Below, one piece after another: positions 31,511 through 41,665 of a stretch of DNA of 64,000 nucleotides. Source of the stretch: Sphaerulina vaccinii (taxonomy: Eukaryota > Ascomycota > Dothideomycetes > Mycosphaerellales > Mycosphaerellaceae); assembly GCA_022570795.1 (NCBI GenBank), contig JAKUDP010000010.1, positions 806,001 through 870,000 of the forward strand, in the 5' to 3' direction. Position 1 is the stretch's first letter. Every line of letters starts with the position of its first letter. The notes below the pieces were generated by a model that had not been told where the DNA came from, made no database searches, and saw only the letters and a program-made list of their open reading frames with translations. The position numbers and the translations under genes are program-made.

Positions 31511-33013
31511 TCAGGCGTGCCGCCAGTCGATCTCGATGATGCTGACCTCCCGATCATCGTCTATTCTCTTCGTGTAGAACTGCCTCACCACACCTTCCGA
31601 GGTCTTGACAGCGTACTCGAATCTCCACTGAAACTTGTCTCTCCCAAGTTGCAGTGCTGGTCGTGTATGCCCCATGCTATGATGAAACTCCAGATCTGGC
31701 GGTGGCCGTACAATGTTGACATCCTCAGTCATGGTGAGCTCGACGAGGTTCAAATCAGGCATTCCATACGGATACTCAGCTATGCTGAAGCCATTCGTCA
31801 GCACTGTTTGATTGCCAAATTGGTATCGCTGTAGAAAGGAGTCTGGCCCAGCGACATCAGTCACGATATGTCCAACTGCAACAGGGTAGAAGTGCCAGCT
31901 TTTCCAGTGATGTACAGTCAGAATGGGGCTGAAGCCTGCTTCGTACCATCCAGAGATGTCATGCCACATATCGATCTGGTTCAGTCCACGCATTTCCGTC
32001 AGGTGCACTGTAGGAGACGTGACTGCCTGAATACAGTCACGCCAGAGGAGGTCGCCGAAGAACTTGTCCAAGGGTGTGCATTCAATGGCATGCTCGGCCA
32101 AGGTCTTCATCAGTGGTGGGGAGACGAAGAATCCAGCGCCGCCCCATGCCTTGAAGCCTTCCTTTGCCACTCGAGTGTGGCCTTCCGTGAGTGCTCCAAT
32201 GTACCAAGGCAGATCAGGACTGTATGGCCCTAAGTTCTCTAGCATTCGTTGCAAGGAAAGAAAGAACGTGTCATCGTCTATGATGCCGAACCACCTTGTC
32301 TCCTCGCGGCGGTTCTTATCGAGAACAGTAGCGAGCCCGAAGTTCTTCAGTCCTTCACTGTCGAAATCGAATGTAGGATGGTAGGCCTCGAATATGAGCT
32401 CAATACCAAGAGCTTTGGCTTGCGCTTGTGTGCGATCAAGGTCCTCCTGAATGTCGACATTCCTCATATCAGTCTGATCAACCAGAAGTGCCACGAGAGG
32501 TGAGCCAGTATTTGAGAGCCATCTAGAGAAGGTCGGCAGACTCTCTTCGATTCGCTTCAAGGTAGTTGCGACTCCCAACATGAGAGCACGTGTGCTATTG
32601 TGTGCATGTGATTGAAATTCCGGAACCTCTATCTCGATGGCAGAGTGGCAAGGTGGCAATATCGCAATGAAGTTCGGATCGGGCTCGAACTGCTCGTCCA
32701 AGGTAATCTCTCGAGAGTCGCGATTGTCGAATAGTGGGTATGGAATATCAATGACAGATTCGCGTCGCAAGCCACTCTTCTCTATGGCATTGATGCAGTG
32801 TCTCTGGTAAGTGAACTTGGCAGGGATCTTGAGTTCTTTCAGAATCTCGATATCCAGTGTGATGTTGGCAGCCTGCGCCAGCGGTCTCGTTTGTCGCCAT
32901 AGTGTCGTATTGAAAGAGTGATGAACGCCCGTTGGAACAAGCAGAAAGTAGCCGAAGGTGAATACGAGCGTAGTGGCTGCAACCAGTTGCAGGATTCTGG
33001 CCGAGGGTGGCAT
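31511..33013 (-). CDS. Fringe-like family 31 glycosyltransferase, type II membrane protein
   Basis: A predicted Golgi glycosyltransferase related to Fringe and the fungal DUF604/GT31 group; donor and acceptor sugars are unknown. Intronless, 500 aa from ATG 33013. The open frame continues 11 codons upstream but only to a TTG. One signal-anchor helix (ILQLVAATTLVFTFGYFLLV, ~6-27) is followed by a lumenal stem with several N-glycosylation sequons. The catalytic region has the metal-binding acidic motif GIIDDDTFF near residue 246, preceded by ETRWF and followed by PWYIGALTEG and WGGAGFFVSPPL, the Fringe-type arrangement. The C-terminal half has HHWKSWHFYPV and a beta-rich tail ending EIDWRHA. Confidence 0.87.
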   Translation of the reverse strand: MPPSARILQLVAATTLVFTFGYFLLVPTGVHHSFNTTLWRQTRPLAQAANITLDIEILKELKIPAKFTYQRHCINAIEKSGLRRESVIDIPYPLFDNRDSREITLDEQFEPDPNFIAILPPCHSAIEIEVPEFQSHAHNSTRALMLGVATTLKRIEESLPTFSRWLSNTGSPLVALLVDQTDMRNVDIQEDLDRTQAQAKALGIELIFEAYHPTFDFDSEGLKNFGLATVLDKNRREETRWFGIIDDDTFFLSLQRMLENLGPYSPDLPWYIGALTEGHTRVAKEGFKAWGGAGFFVSPPLMKTLAEHAIECTPLDKFFGDLLWRDCIQAVTSPTVHLTEMRGLNQIDMWHDISGWYEAGFSPILTVHHWKSWHFYPVAVGHIVTDVAGPDSFLQRYQFGNQTVLTNGFSIAEYPYGMPDLNLVELTMTEDVNIVRPPPDLEFHHSMGHTRPALQLGRDKFQWRFEYAVKTSEGVVRQFYTKRIDDDREVSIIEIDWRHA

Positions 33014-34712
33014 AGTCTGGTTTTTGATGGTGATCTGAAGCGACAAGTCGCGCGGATTTCCTCAGCGACAGCACCACTGCTGCATGGGCCTCTCCTTCAT
33101 CCAGGTGCCGTGATCTTTTTCGTGTGTACGGTGGCACAGGTCCGGCGACCTTGCTGTCATCTGCCGCAGAAACAGGTGTCACGGCTGACAGAAAGGGGCC
33201 ACGACCAGGCACACGGGGGTTTGCGGAGAGTTTCAGAAGAGGAAAATGCCAATAAATGGGCATTTTGGCGCTATAATAACCTCCAAGGAGTTGTTCCTTC
33301 CCTCCGCCACAAACATCATGCAGCATTGACATTCGCAACACAACCCCAGACGCGTCCTCGCAAAAGTTCGGCTCCGTCAGGTACGTGGTTCCGCACCACG
33401 TTATCGCCCTGAGAGGGTCAAGCTCGCCGCGTGGCACCCTTTTGTACCAACGATTATTCTGCCTTGCTCCGAGAGCCTATTCACGAGCTCGATGGATTTT
33501 CCTGCAACATTGACAACTTCACGAAAGTGTACAAGGACAGCAATAAACACAATGTCCATAGCTCAGGTGACCCGGGGCAGTACGAACAACAAAGCATTGT
33601 GGAATTCGCACTACATATAATTCCAATGCCGGTCTGTCTATGAAGAACCAAGCAGTCTTGAGCGGTCCCAAGCACGAGCAATGATAGCATATCGAGCATG
33701 CGCGTCGACAGCATCAAGTGCAAGCCTTTGAAATATGCCTTGTGAAATATGAAGAGCCAGCACTGTATGCCAGAGTCACTGCGCTACCTCGGTGGCAGTT
33801 CGTGCTGTTTGACTAAGATTCAGCACGATTGAGACACGAGCCCCAACCGACTGCTTGAGGTGAGAGCTGCATGAATGTCGTGGATGTACACGCGGGGTCC
33901 CAAGTGAGAGACTGGTGCCAAATGATCTGATCAGCAGTCTGCAATACAATGGGGCTGGCTCGAGTCATCACTTCGTCGATATATTATGTTGGTTGGAATT
34001 CCGGCGAGAGCACGATCATCCTTGGCTTGTGCTCATCTGTACGACAAAAGATCTTTGCGCAGTCAAAAGACCTTCGAAGATCTTTTGAAGCGTCCAGGTC
34101 GTGCTCTTGTAAGTGCCAACAAGAAAAGCTGCTGCCGCTTCGATCTCGTGGGGTTTCTGCACACTCCCTGGCTTGGCTGCATGGCCGTACCTGAGATGCC
34201 CCCTTTGAACAAAGATGATGCCATCGAGTCCAATCCTTCCACAGCCGATGTCACTTCTCGAAGGTCTGGTCATTGGTTCTAGGCTCAAATCTCACATGCA
34301 CGATCAGATCTTGCATCAGTTTGTACGATGCAGATTCAAGTGAACTATCAATGCGGAGAGACTTCAGCTTGAGTTCAAGGGCTTCGGCAAATGACGCGCT
34401 ATCAGATCTTCGGTTCACTTTAAGAAAGAAGCTTCAAAAGGACGAGTTTAATTCGAGCACGCAATTGGTAATGGAAGACACATAACTCAGCGACCTTCCT
34501 TTGTAACCATTCCTTCGTCTTCGACATTTATAATCAACTCTGGCCTTGCGTCTTGGACCAGCTACTTAGACCGCTGCGACCCGCACGAAGACAATCTCTG
34601 CTCGCGACACGCCCTGCAGACGCATTCCCGAGTCGCCCACCAACAGCTAGGGTCATTGAACTTTCCGAATCGCATTTTATCCCAATACTACAGAACAGAT
34701 CAGCTCGCGACG
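33014..34712. other. Divergent intergenic region, GT31 / cystathionine gamma-lyase
   Basis: About 1.7 kb with no recognised gene. It carries a perfect sulfur-regulator consensus at 34215-34224, on the cystathionine gamma-lyase side. Confidence 0.55.
34215..34224. promoter_or_regulatory. CYS3/MetR-type binding site (ATGRYRYCAT)
   Basis: The sequence ATGATGCCAT matches the palindromic consensus of the Neurospora CYS3 / Aspergillus MetR bZIP sulfur activators at every position. It lies 489 bases before the cystathionine gamma-lyase ATG, a known type of target. One such match is expected by chance in roughly 65 kb of random sequence, so its position in this promoter is suggestive, not proof. Confidence 0.5.
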
Positions 34713-36035
34713 ATGACGGGCGCAGTACTAGAACTCAATGGCCATGCGCCAATTGAGACGCCACCACGAGCACCATCACCAGTCCACAAGTTCGGCACGC
34801 TTGCAGTCCATGCAGGCTCTCCTCACGACCCAGTAACAGGAGCTGTCATTGAGCCAATCTCGCTCAGCACAACCTTCGCGCAGACCTCAGTCGGCGTACC
34901 AGTTGGCGAACATGAATACACACGATCCTCCAACCCTAACAGGTGGAACTTCGAGACATCGATAGCTGCGTTGGAAAAGGCAAAATACGCTCTAGCATTC
35001 TCGAGTGGAAGTGCTACCACAGCAATTATCCTGCAGAGTCTGGCAGCTGGAAGCCATGTCGTCTCCGTATCAGACGTCTATGGGGGCACACACCGATACT
35101 TCACAAAAGTCGCCTCAGCACACGGTGTACGAGTCTCCTTCTCACCTTCCATTGAGCTAGATATCGAAAGCATGATCAAGGAAGAGACGAAATTGATCTG
35201 GATCGAATCACCTTCAAACCCAACACTCTCCCTCGTGGACATCCGAGCAGTAGCAGACATCGCCCACCAACACGGCATAATGGTCGTAGTAGACAACACT
35301 TTCATGTCTCCCTACATACAGAACCCCCTCGAACACGGCGCGGATATCGTCGTGCACAGCGTGACGAAGTACATCAATGGGCATTCAGATGTGCTCATGG
35401 GAGTAGCGGCATACAACTCAGATGCTCTCCACGAACGTCTAAAGTTCTTGCAGAACGCCATTGGAGCTGTTCCTGGAGCATTCGATTGCTGGCTCGCTCA
35501 CCGTGGCGTTAAGACTCTCCACCTGAGAGCGAGAGAAGCTACCAAGAATGCTACAGCAGTCGCCCAAGCTCTGGAAGCCTCGCCCCACGTGTTGGCTGTC
35601 AACTATCCAGGTCTCGATTCGCACAAGCAGAGAAAGGTCGCCCTCAAGCAACATCGCAATGGTATGGGCGGTGGAATGCTGTCCTTCCGAATCAAGGGAG
35701 GCAACCCTGCGGCGAACAGCTTCTGCGAGGCAACACAGATCTTCACGTTGGCGGAGAGTCTGGGCGGTGTGGAGAGTTTGATCGAGGTGCCCGCTAGTAT
35801 GACACATATGGGTATTCCCAAGGATCAGAGAGAGGCTGCTGGCGTCTTTGACGATCTTGTTAGGATCAGCTGTGGTGTTGAGGTGAGTCAAAGTCTACAT
35901 CTCTATACCTCTGTGAGATGATGCTAACTGTGATATCAGGACTCCGAAGATCTAGTCGCCGATGTCCTGCAGGCATTGGAGAAGGTCGTCGTTGCAACAA
36001 AGGTTACAAATGGTATCACGAACGGAACTCACTAG
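34713..36035 (+). CDS. cys3: Cystathionine gamma-lyase (transsulfuration)
   Basis: A PLP enzyme that cleaves cystathionine to cysteine, 2-oxobutyrate and ammonia. Two exons (34713-35882 and 35940-36035) with a 57-nt intron (GTGAGT donor, GCTAAC branch) give 421 aa. The Cys/Met-metabolism fold is clear: FGTLAVHAGSPHDPVTGAV, SLSTTFAQ, EYTRSSNPNR, the cofactor-stacking region SSGSATTAII, DNTFMSPYIQNPLEHGADIV, PLP lysine Lys219 in HSVTKYINGHSDVLMG, and ASMTHMGIPKDQR near the C-terminus. Fungal cystathionine beta-lyase and gamma-synthase share the fold; length, the SVTKYINGHSDV motif and the short N-terminus favour gamma-lyase. A CYS3/MetR consensus lies upstream. Confidence 0.9.
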
Positions 36036-36326
36036 GCAGAGACTACACTGTGACGATTGATGACTTCTCTGGGCATACAAATCCACCAGGCGCACAAAGA
36101 GACGATAGAAGCATTTTCCAAATATACCCAGGGCTCAGAGAGTTGATTGCCATCACTGGCTGTTGCAGCACATTGCTAGGGGTATATGCATTACACCCAT
36201 CACTGGAGACGGTGATATCGATGGTGGGAAGCGTTATTGGCTCTCTGATATTCATGCCATTCTTGATATGGTTGGTTATGTGAGACTTGCAGCGGCTACA
36301 CGCACAGGAGCACGTATGGAGCATAC

Positions 36327-37967
36327 TTAGTCCTCCGACTCCTCCAGTCCAAAGACCTGCTTCTTCATATTCAGTTCCTCTTCTAAAGCCAATAACTTCT
36401 TCTTCTCCCTTTCCCGGAGGAGTTGATTCGTCATGCTCTGGACTTTCTGCCTTGCCTTTTCGACTTCTCGTTCCAAGTCTGCGACTTCTTCGAGTTGTTG
36501 CGCGCGTTCTGCTGCTTTGGCTGCGGCGTCTTCGTCGAATGCATCTGGAGAGTCCGGATCGTCGTCATCAGATTCGTCTTCATCGTCATCATCTTCTTCT
36601 TCGTCGGAAGCTTCGGCGGCTGGAGTGCCGATGGGCGTGCTGGCTGGTGTCTCGTCTACTGCGACCATAGAAGCTGCTTGATCTGCGATTGGAGCTGGAG
36701 ACTCGGCGATGAGATCTTCAGCGCCTTCGCCTTCGTCTTCGTTCATGGCTGCGAATAGGCCTGCTTCGAGGTCTTCGGCATCGCCGTCTTCCATGTCCTC
36801 TTCGTCATACTCGACTGTCTGCACGGCGTCCTGGCCTTCGTCTCCGAATTCGAACTCAAAGCCGCCGTTCGTCTGTTGGTCATCTACGTCGCCCTCTGCA
36901 TCTTCATCTTCATGGTGCACCTGAGGCTGTTCCTGCTGTTCCTTGCGGGAAGAGTTGGAGACTCTGCCGCCACGATTTTCCCATTCCTTGTCTGCCTGTA
37001 ACAGTCTGTTGACTTCTTCCTCCACGTTCATGACTTCGTTATAGTTCAGTCTTCTTCTGAAACGCCTTTTCCGTACCCAGTGCATAGGCGGCGTAAGTCC
37101 GTGGGCATACTGATATGTGTCCTTGTTCACATCTCGTGGCAGAGGCATAGTCTTCGCCTGTTCTTCTGTCTCACACCTCCCCAACACAAGCAGCATCTGT
37201 GCTATGTCTGCTACTTTCCACCACCCTTTCTTGTCGAAACTCTTCATAGACTCCACCACGCAAGGCAAATCTACCAATGCAGCAGCATACATCCTTCCTT
37301 GAATCTTGACCACAGCTCTCCTGTAATTCCTCTCCACAAACTTGAGTGAAACCTCCGCATCTCCCTGCAACGCATGTGGACCAATTCTGCCTTCTGTAAT
37401 GGCCGTTCTCAAGTAGTCTGCATCTGGTCCAGCTTCCATGCGCAAGATCAGTGCTTGCTGTATAGCCGGGTCCTTCTCCGTGTCAGAGTCCTCAGAATCA
37501 TACCCGACACCTTTCGGTCGCGGCGGCACCTTACCCTTCGTGCGGATATCGAGCAATTTTGGCTGGCGAGTCGCCGTTGGCTTTCTGCTCAGCGAGATCT
37601 TTGGTGGTCCACTTCCCTCGCCTGCAGTAGGCGCAGAAGGAGCGGCTAGCTTGAGCGAGATCTTGCGCTTGGGATTCGGGCCAGCACCATCGTCCTCGAG
37701 GGCGCGCTTCTTGCTCTTAGAGATCGCGTTCGGGTCCTTCTTCGTGTAGGTGCGCTTCTTCTTCTCTCCTGGTGCTGCGGTCGATGACTGCGCAAAGGTC
37801 GATGGTCCTGGCTCGATGGGTGTTGGCGGTTGCGAGACGTTCAGCTTCAACTTGAAGCCGCCGCCGGGGGTTGGCGTACTCGCTGCTGGTGTCTGCAGTG
37901 TCTTCTGGCCATTGCTGTCGGTATTATTCGGTGCTGCCTTCAACCCGCCAATCTTCAGTTTGAGCAT
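36327..37967 (-). CDS. taf7: TFIID subunit TAF7
   Basis: A nuclear general transcription factor subunit (TAFII55 family). Intronless, 546 aa, close to yeast Taf7 (590). The N-terminal ~150 residues are Lys/Pro-rich and disordered. The conserved TAFII55 domain (~170-330) contains EAGPDADYLRTAI, VKIQGRMYAAALVDLPCVVE, KKGWWKVADIAQMLLV, and YAHGLTPPMHWVRKRRFRR followed by NYNEVMNVEEEVNRLL. An extended Glu/Asp-rich region (~360-480) and a C-terminal coiled coil (RAQQLEEVADLEREVEKARQ to the end) follow. The acidic tract and coiled coil are usual for fungal TAF7. Confidence 0.93.
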   Translation of the reverse strand: MLKLKIGGLKAAPNNTDSNGQKTLQTPAASTPTPGGGFKLKLNVSQPPTPIEPGPSTFAQSSTAAPGEKKKRTYTKKDPNAISKSKKRALEDDGAGPNPKRKISLKLAAPSAPTAGEGSGPPKISLSRKPTATRQPKLLDIRTKGKVPPRPKGVGYDSEDSDTEKDPAIQQALILRMEAGPDADYLRTAITEGRIGPHALQGDAEVSLKFVERNYRRAVVKIQGRMYAAALVDLPCVVESMKSFDKKGWWKVADIAQMLLVLGRCETEEQAKTMPLPRDVNKDTYQYAHGLTPPMHWVRKRRFRRRLNYNEVMNVEEEVNRLLQADKEWENRGGRVSNSSRKEQQEQPQVHHEDEDAEGDVDDQQTNGGFEFEFGDEGQDAVQTVEYDEEDMEDGDAEDLEAGLFAAMNEDEGEGAEDLIAESPAPIADQAASMVAVDETPASTPIGTPAAEASDEEEDDDDEDESDDDDPDSPDAFDEDAAAKAAERAQQLEEVADLEREVEKARQKVQSMTNQLLREREKKKLLALEEELNMKKQVFGLEESED

Positions 37968-38936
37968 CGTTGCACAGAGAAGATGATGTCGTTGATTGTG
38001 GCAGTGTCGATAGCAGCGCGCATAGTGTGGGTCGTCACACCGAGTAATGAAGCGGTATGCGATAAGTACGTTACAGTGGATGTCGCTGGTGAGTGATTGA
38101 GGCTATGCTATGGTCATGGCGCACGCAAGGGTAATCGCGGTCGGGACGATCCGTGGGCTTGGGTCAGTCAGTGAAACGTGAACTTCGTGAAGGTGAAGGA
38201 AGTAGGAAGTAGGGCTCCCTTCTTGACCCCTTCCAAGGACACATTCTCCTCCACCATCTCTCACACTACATGTATGAACAGAATCCACGCCGACTGACTA
38301 CGGCACGAGTCACCAACAAATGTGCCAGCACATGACAGAGACATGGCTTCTTAACCCATGTTCTGTGCGATCTTCTGCTACCTTGCTAGCGCTCAACCAC
38401 ATTCCTCGACTGGGCGCAGCTGCAGCAACCTGCATGAACCGCGAAATCCTTCACCGAAACTCTCAGCACGACGTCCGCCTTTTTCGCAGGCTGTCCGCCT
38501 TCTTCTGCTGCGAAATGGCGGATGCACAGTCTTGATGACTTCTGGATACCAATCTAACCTTTGCATTCGGCGTCACTGTAGTCACACTGTGGTATTGCAT
38601 GTCTCCGCTTCGTCTATGAGTAAGCTCTCTCTCCTATGTTGATATCTGATGGCTACTTGTATGTCAACAGGACTCTCCCTTCATGCTTCAATGCACTCTT
38701 CACCGGCCTACACTGATCATATGAAATTGCTTCTTGTGCTCCTGACCAGCCTGACCCCAACACAAGCACCAGACTAGACATCGCCCTATAGGCAGACTAT
38801 CTCCAACACAGACCATAACACCCCTACCAGCTGAGCAGCGCCCTTCTCCACTTGGGCTTGGAGATTCGGCAAGCCATCGGAGAACATTATATTCTGCCTA
38901 CCATATACTTCTGCCTGCTATACTACTATCTCCAAA
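37968..38936. other. Divergent intergenic region, TAF7 / ankyrin gene
   Basis: About 970 bases between divergent genes with no recognised coding sequence. Confidence 0.55.
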
Positions 38937-40095
38937 ATGGGTTTCGACACGATGAGGTCTTACCAGCAATTCCGTGAACACCTGCAGTCACCACCCGCAT
39001 CTGAACAGTCAGACAACCTCAAGCGACGAGACTCATGCATGTTCAACAACACCCTCAGACGGCAGCCATCACCTCAGCAGAAGCAGTAAGTTCTAGTTGC
39101 TACCTTGTGCAATGCAATCACTAACATGAAGCAGGCCACCCACAATGACACGCCAACATAAGCCCAACTCGTTATTCCCTGGTATCGACTGCATACCTGC
39201 TTTCCAGATGGCACTGTCGAAATGGTCGCCACCTCCATCACCCAACGCACCACAATCACCGAATTCACTATCACCCATGGCACAAACGCCTCTACCAGCA
39301 CAACGCCCAGCTTCACCACTGCGGACGTCAAGCCAGATCACGAATGCGCTCTTCATGGCAGCCTGCGCAGGAGACTTCCACGCTATGCAATCCAGTATCG
39401 CAGAAGGAGCCTCAGTAAATTCCTCGGTCCTTGTTCCGGGTATCTTCGAAGCCTTCGCGCCACCTAAGTCCGGCCATCTTTCTCCTTTGGCAGGCGCTGC
39501 CAGTCACGGCCAACTCGGCGCTGTCAAGTTCCTCATTGCCAACGGCGCCGACATCTCTCCCTGCATAAAGCGATCAGCTTCGAGTCCACTCCATCAAGCA
39601 TGCCGAAGCAATAACATATCTATCGTGCGGTACTTGCTCGAATCGGGAGCTGATGTTGACTTGGATAACGCATATAAAGTCACACCGATCATGTATGCGT
39701 GTAAATACTCCAGTCTGGAAATCGTGTCTCTCCTGCTACGTTACCGTCCAGATCTGTCCAAGCTCAACTTCATCGGCTCTACAGTGTTGAGCTGGGCTGT
39801 CTTTCCCGGCAAAGCAGATGTTGCGGAGCTTCTACTGCGCGCTGGAGCGGACCCCAATCAGACGATGCCGGATGGGAACACGTCACTACATTGTGCAGTG
39901 CTCACAGGCTCAGCAAGCATGGTCAAAGTCTTCCTACGACACGGAGCCGACCCCTTCTTACGAAATGAAGCGAACTTGACGCCACTGCAGTTGGCGAGTG
40001 CATCGTTGGATGACGGGAACGGGAAGGAGAAGATTGTGGGGATGTTGAAGACTGTTATTGCTATGTGTGGAAGAAGATCACCGCGATCATCATGA
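38937..40095 (+). CDS. Ankyrin-repeat protein
   Basis: Two exons (38937-39085 and 39135-40095) with a 49-nt intron (GTAAGT donor, CACTAAC branch, GCAG acceptor) give 369 aa. The N-terminal ~120 residues are disordered and Pro/Ser/Gln-rich (SPPPSPNAPQSPNSLSP). Residues ~125-360 hold five to six ankyrin repeats: ALFMAACAGDFHAMQSSI, SPLAGAASHGQLGAVKFLI, SPLHQACRSNNISIVRYLL, TPIMYACKYSSLEIVSLLL, TVLSWAVFPGKADVAELLL, and TSLHCAVLTGSASMVKVFL with a partial final TPLQLASASL. There is no catalytic domain, so it is probably a protein-binding scaffold of unknown partner. The first exon is short but joins in frame and removes an otherwise weak start at 39145. Confidence 0.82.
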
Positions 40096-40788
40096 TTGAG
40101 AGTTGAATGTATCTGTATCTTTAGCGAGGCGTGGGTCGGGTCTGGCATTGTACGATAGTAGAGCTGTTGAGTATCTCCAGCGGAAAGATTCATCAACCTG
40201 ACATTTTTTCTTCCAACTCTTGATCATCGTTCATCTCATTCAGCACTTGATGCCAGCACAACAATTTCGGCCCCTTCGTATTGCCCCATGTTTCATATCA
40301 GCCCATTGGCATTAGTGATCATGCTACTAGCCCTATACTCATACCCTTGTCACCTCCACAACATCCCTGTGCTCGTTAATGACCAAGCTTCTCGTAGTCT
40401 CCGATGTGGACCATTGGCATGAGCAGATGACTGTGCATCACTGCATATGAGCCGAGCTAAGCGCAGAGAAGAAGATGGAAAGATGGAAAGACAAGTCAGC
40501 CGAGCTGGAAGGTCCAAGAGATGGGTGCATTGCTACTTTTCCAGCCCTTCTCTGACTTCATAATACGATTTGCAAACCACAACATTTCTAACCCCAATAG
40601 TATAGTCGACGAAGCATACAGCGGAGATACTCCATATTCCCAAGCCATCTCTGCGATGCTAGCTGCCTACTATGCCATTGGGGGAAGCGGCAGGGCAGCA
40701 ACAGCGTTTGCTTGCGAGCTCAGAGAACAGCTCGGCATGTTCAGGTGCTGCATCCAGTCACTACATACTTATTCAATCTGGCCCCCTC
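40096..40788. other. Intergenic region
   Basis: About 690 bases downstream of the ankyrin gene with no recognised gene. The tandem repeats begin at its right edge. Confidence 0.5.
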
Positions 40789-40940
40789 CAACAGTCGTGA
40801 CGGTCTAGTGGCGGAGCAGTAAGCCGTCAGTGTAGCTGATGCTTGAGAAAGAGGACTTCATGAATAAGACGTAACAAGTGCTTGTTGTGTTGCCATCTAC
40901 AGTGGACTTATGAGCTTCAATCAGAAGCGATTGTTTTGCT
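40789..40940 (+). repeat. Tandem repeat family 1, copy A
   Basis: Copy 1 of 3. Conserved head 40789-40844: CAACAGTCGT, then GGTCTAGTGG, then AGTAAGCCGTCAG and GTAGCTGATGCTT. Conserved tail 40921-40940: CAGAAGCGATTGTTTTGCT. A less conserved ~75-bp middle lies between, ending in a CTACAG. The head holds an RNA polymerase III A-box-like string and a small inverted repeat, and the tail holds a T4 run. Confidence 0.8.
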
Positions 40941-41018
40941 TCTATTTCGCCTCTTTCCCCCTTTTGACGTGCTCCTAACGGACTGGAGGTTCATATATTA
41001 ATTCGAGCTTTCCTTTGG

Positions 41019-41174
41019 CAACAGTCGTCAGTGGTCTAGCGGTCAGCCAGTAAGTCGTCAGCGTAGCTGATGCTTGGCTCACTAGACTTGCATTGGACAC
41101 TCAAGAAGTCAGAAGACTTCGCAGATGTCTAGCAAGAAGCATAACTTTTTAGGCTTGCAGGCGATTGTTTTGCC
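41019..41174 (+). repeat. Tandem repeat family 1, copy B
   Basis: Copy 2 of 3, 230 bp after copy A. Its head (41019-41075) contains TGGTCTAGCGG, an exact tRNA-type A-box, and CGTCAGC-GTA-GCTGATG, which can form a 7-bp stem with a GTA loop. The tail GCGATTGTTTTGCC is at 41161-41174. Confidence 0.8.
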
Positions 41175-41265
41175 ATTCTCCTTCTTCTCTTTTGCTTCAC
41201 TTTGCCCCCTTCTCTTCTTTCGTCGCGAACTGAGCCTATATGTATGAGCTCAAACCAGCTTTCCT

Positions 41266-41412
41266 CAACGGTCGTCTATGATCTAGCGGCATACCTGTAA
41301 GTCGTCAGTGTGGCTGATGCTGTGTTAGCAACTGTCAAGAAGGCTGCTCAACAAGACTTTGTGCTGATTCACTTTGCAGATGGCTCCGCCGTCAGAAGCA
41401 ATCGTTTTGCCC
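41266..41412 (+). repeat. Tandem repeat family 1, copy C
   Basis: Copy 3 of 3, 247 bp after copy B. Head CAACGGTCGTC, then TGATCTAGCGG, GTAAGTCGTCAGTG and GCTGATGCT (41266-41321); tail GTCAGAAGCAATCGTTTTGCC ends at 41412. The pre-repeat sequence TATATGTATGAGCTC with CAGCTTTCCTC resembles that before copy B, so the duplicated unit is about 240 bp. Confidence 0.8.
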
Positions 41413-41665
41413 TCTTTGTGGCATTTCCTTTTTTTGTGCTATACTCACACCATCCGATGTCTCCACCGCATCCTGTAGACCACGCAGCTGAGGACTGATT
41501 GAATGGACAGAAGAGGGCTATGCGGAGAACAGGGACTGTTGCCGCATATATGTGATTCGGAACATAGTAGATATCCTCTCCACCATCGCAAGCATTGGGG
41601 TATGAAGAAGCAGCACAAACACGCGCCATCGACAACCATGCACCATCTCACGGCATGATAATTCA

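Noticed and set aside
33014..33046. Upstream extension of the GT31 gene
   Set aside because: The in-frame extension begins at TTG; the first ATG (33013) gives a normal signal anchor.
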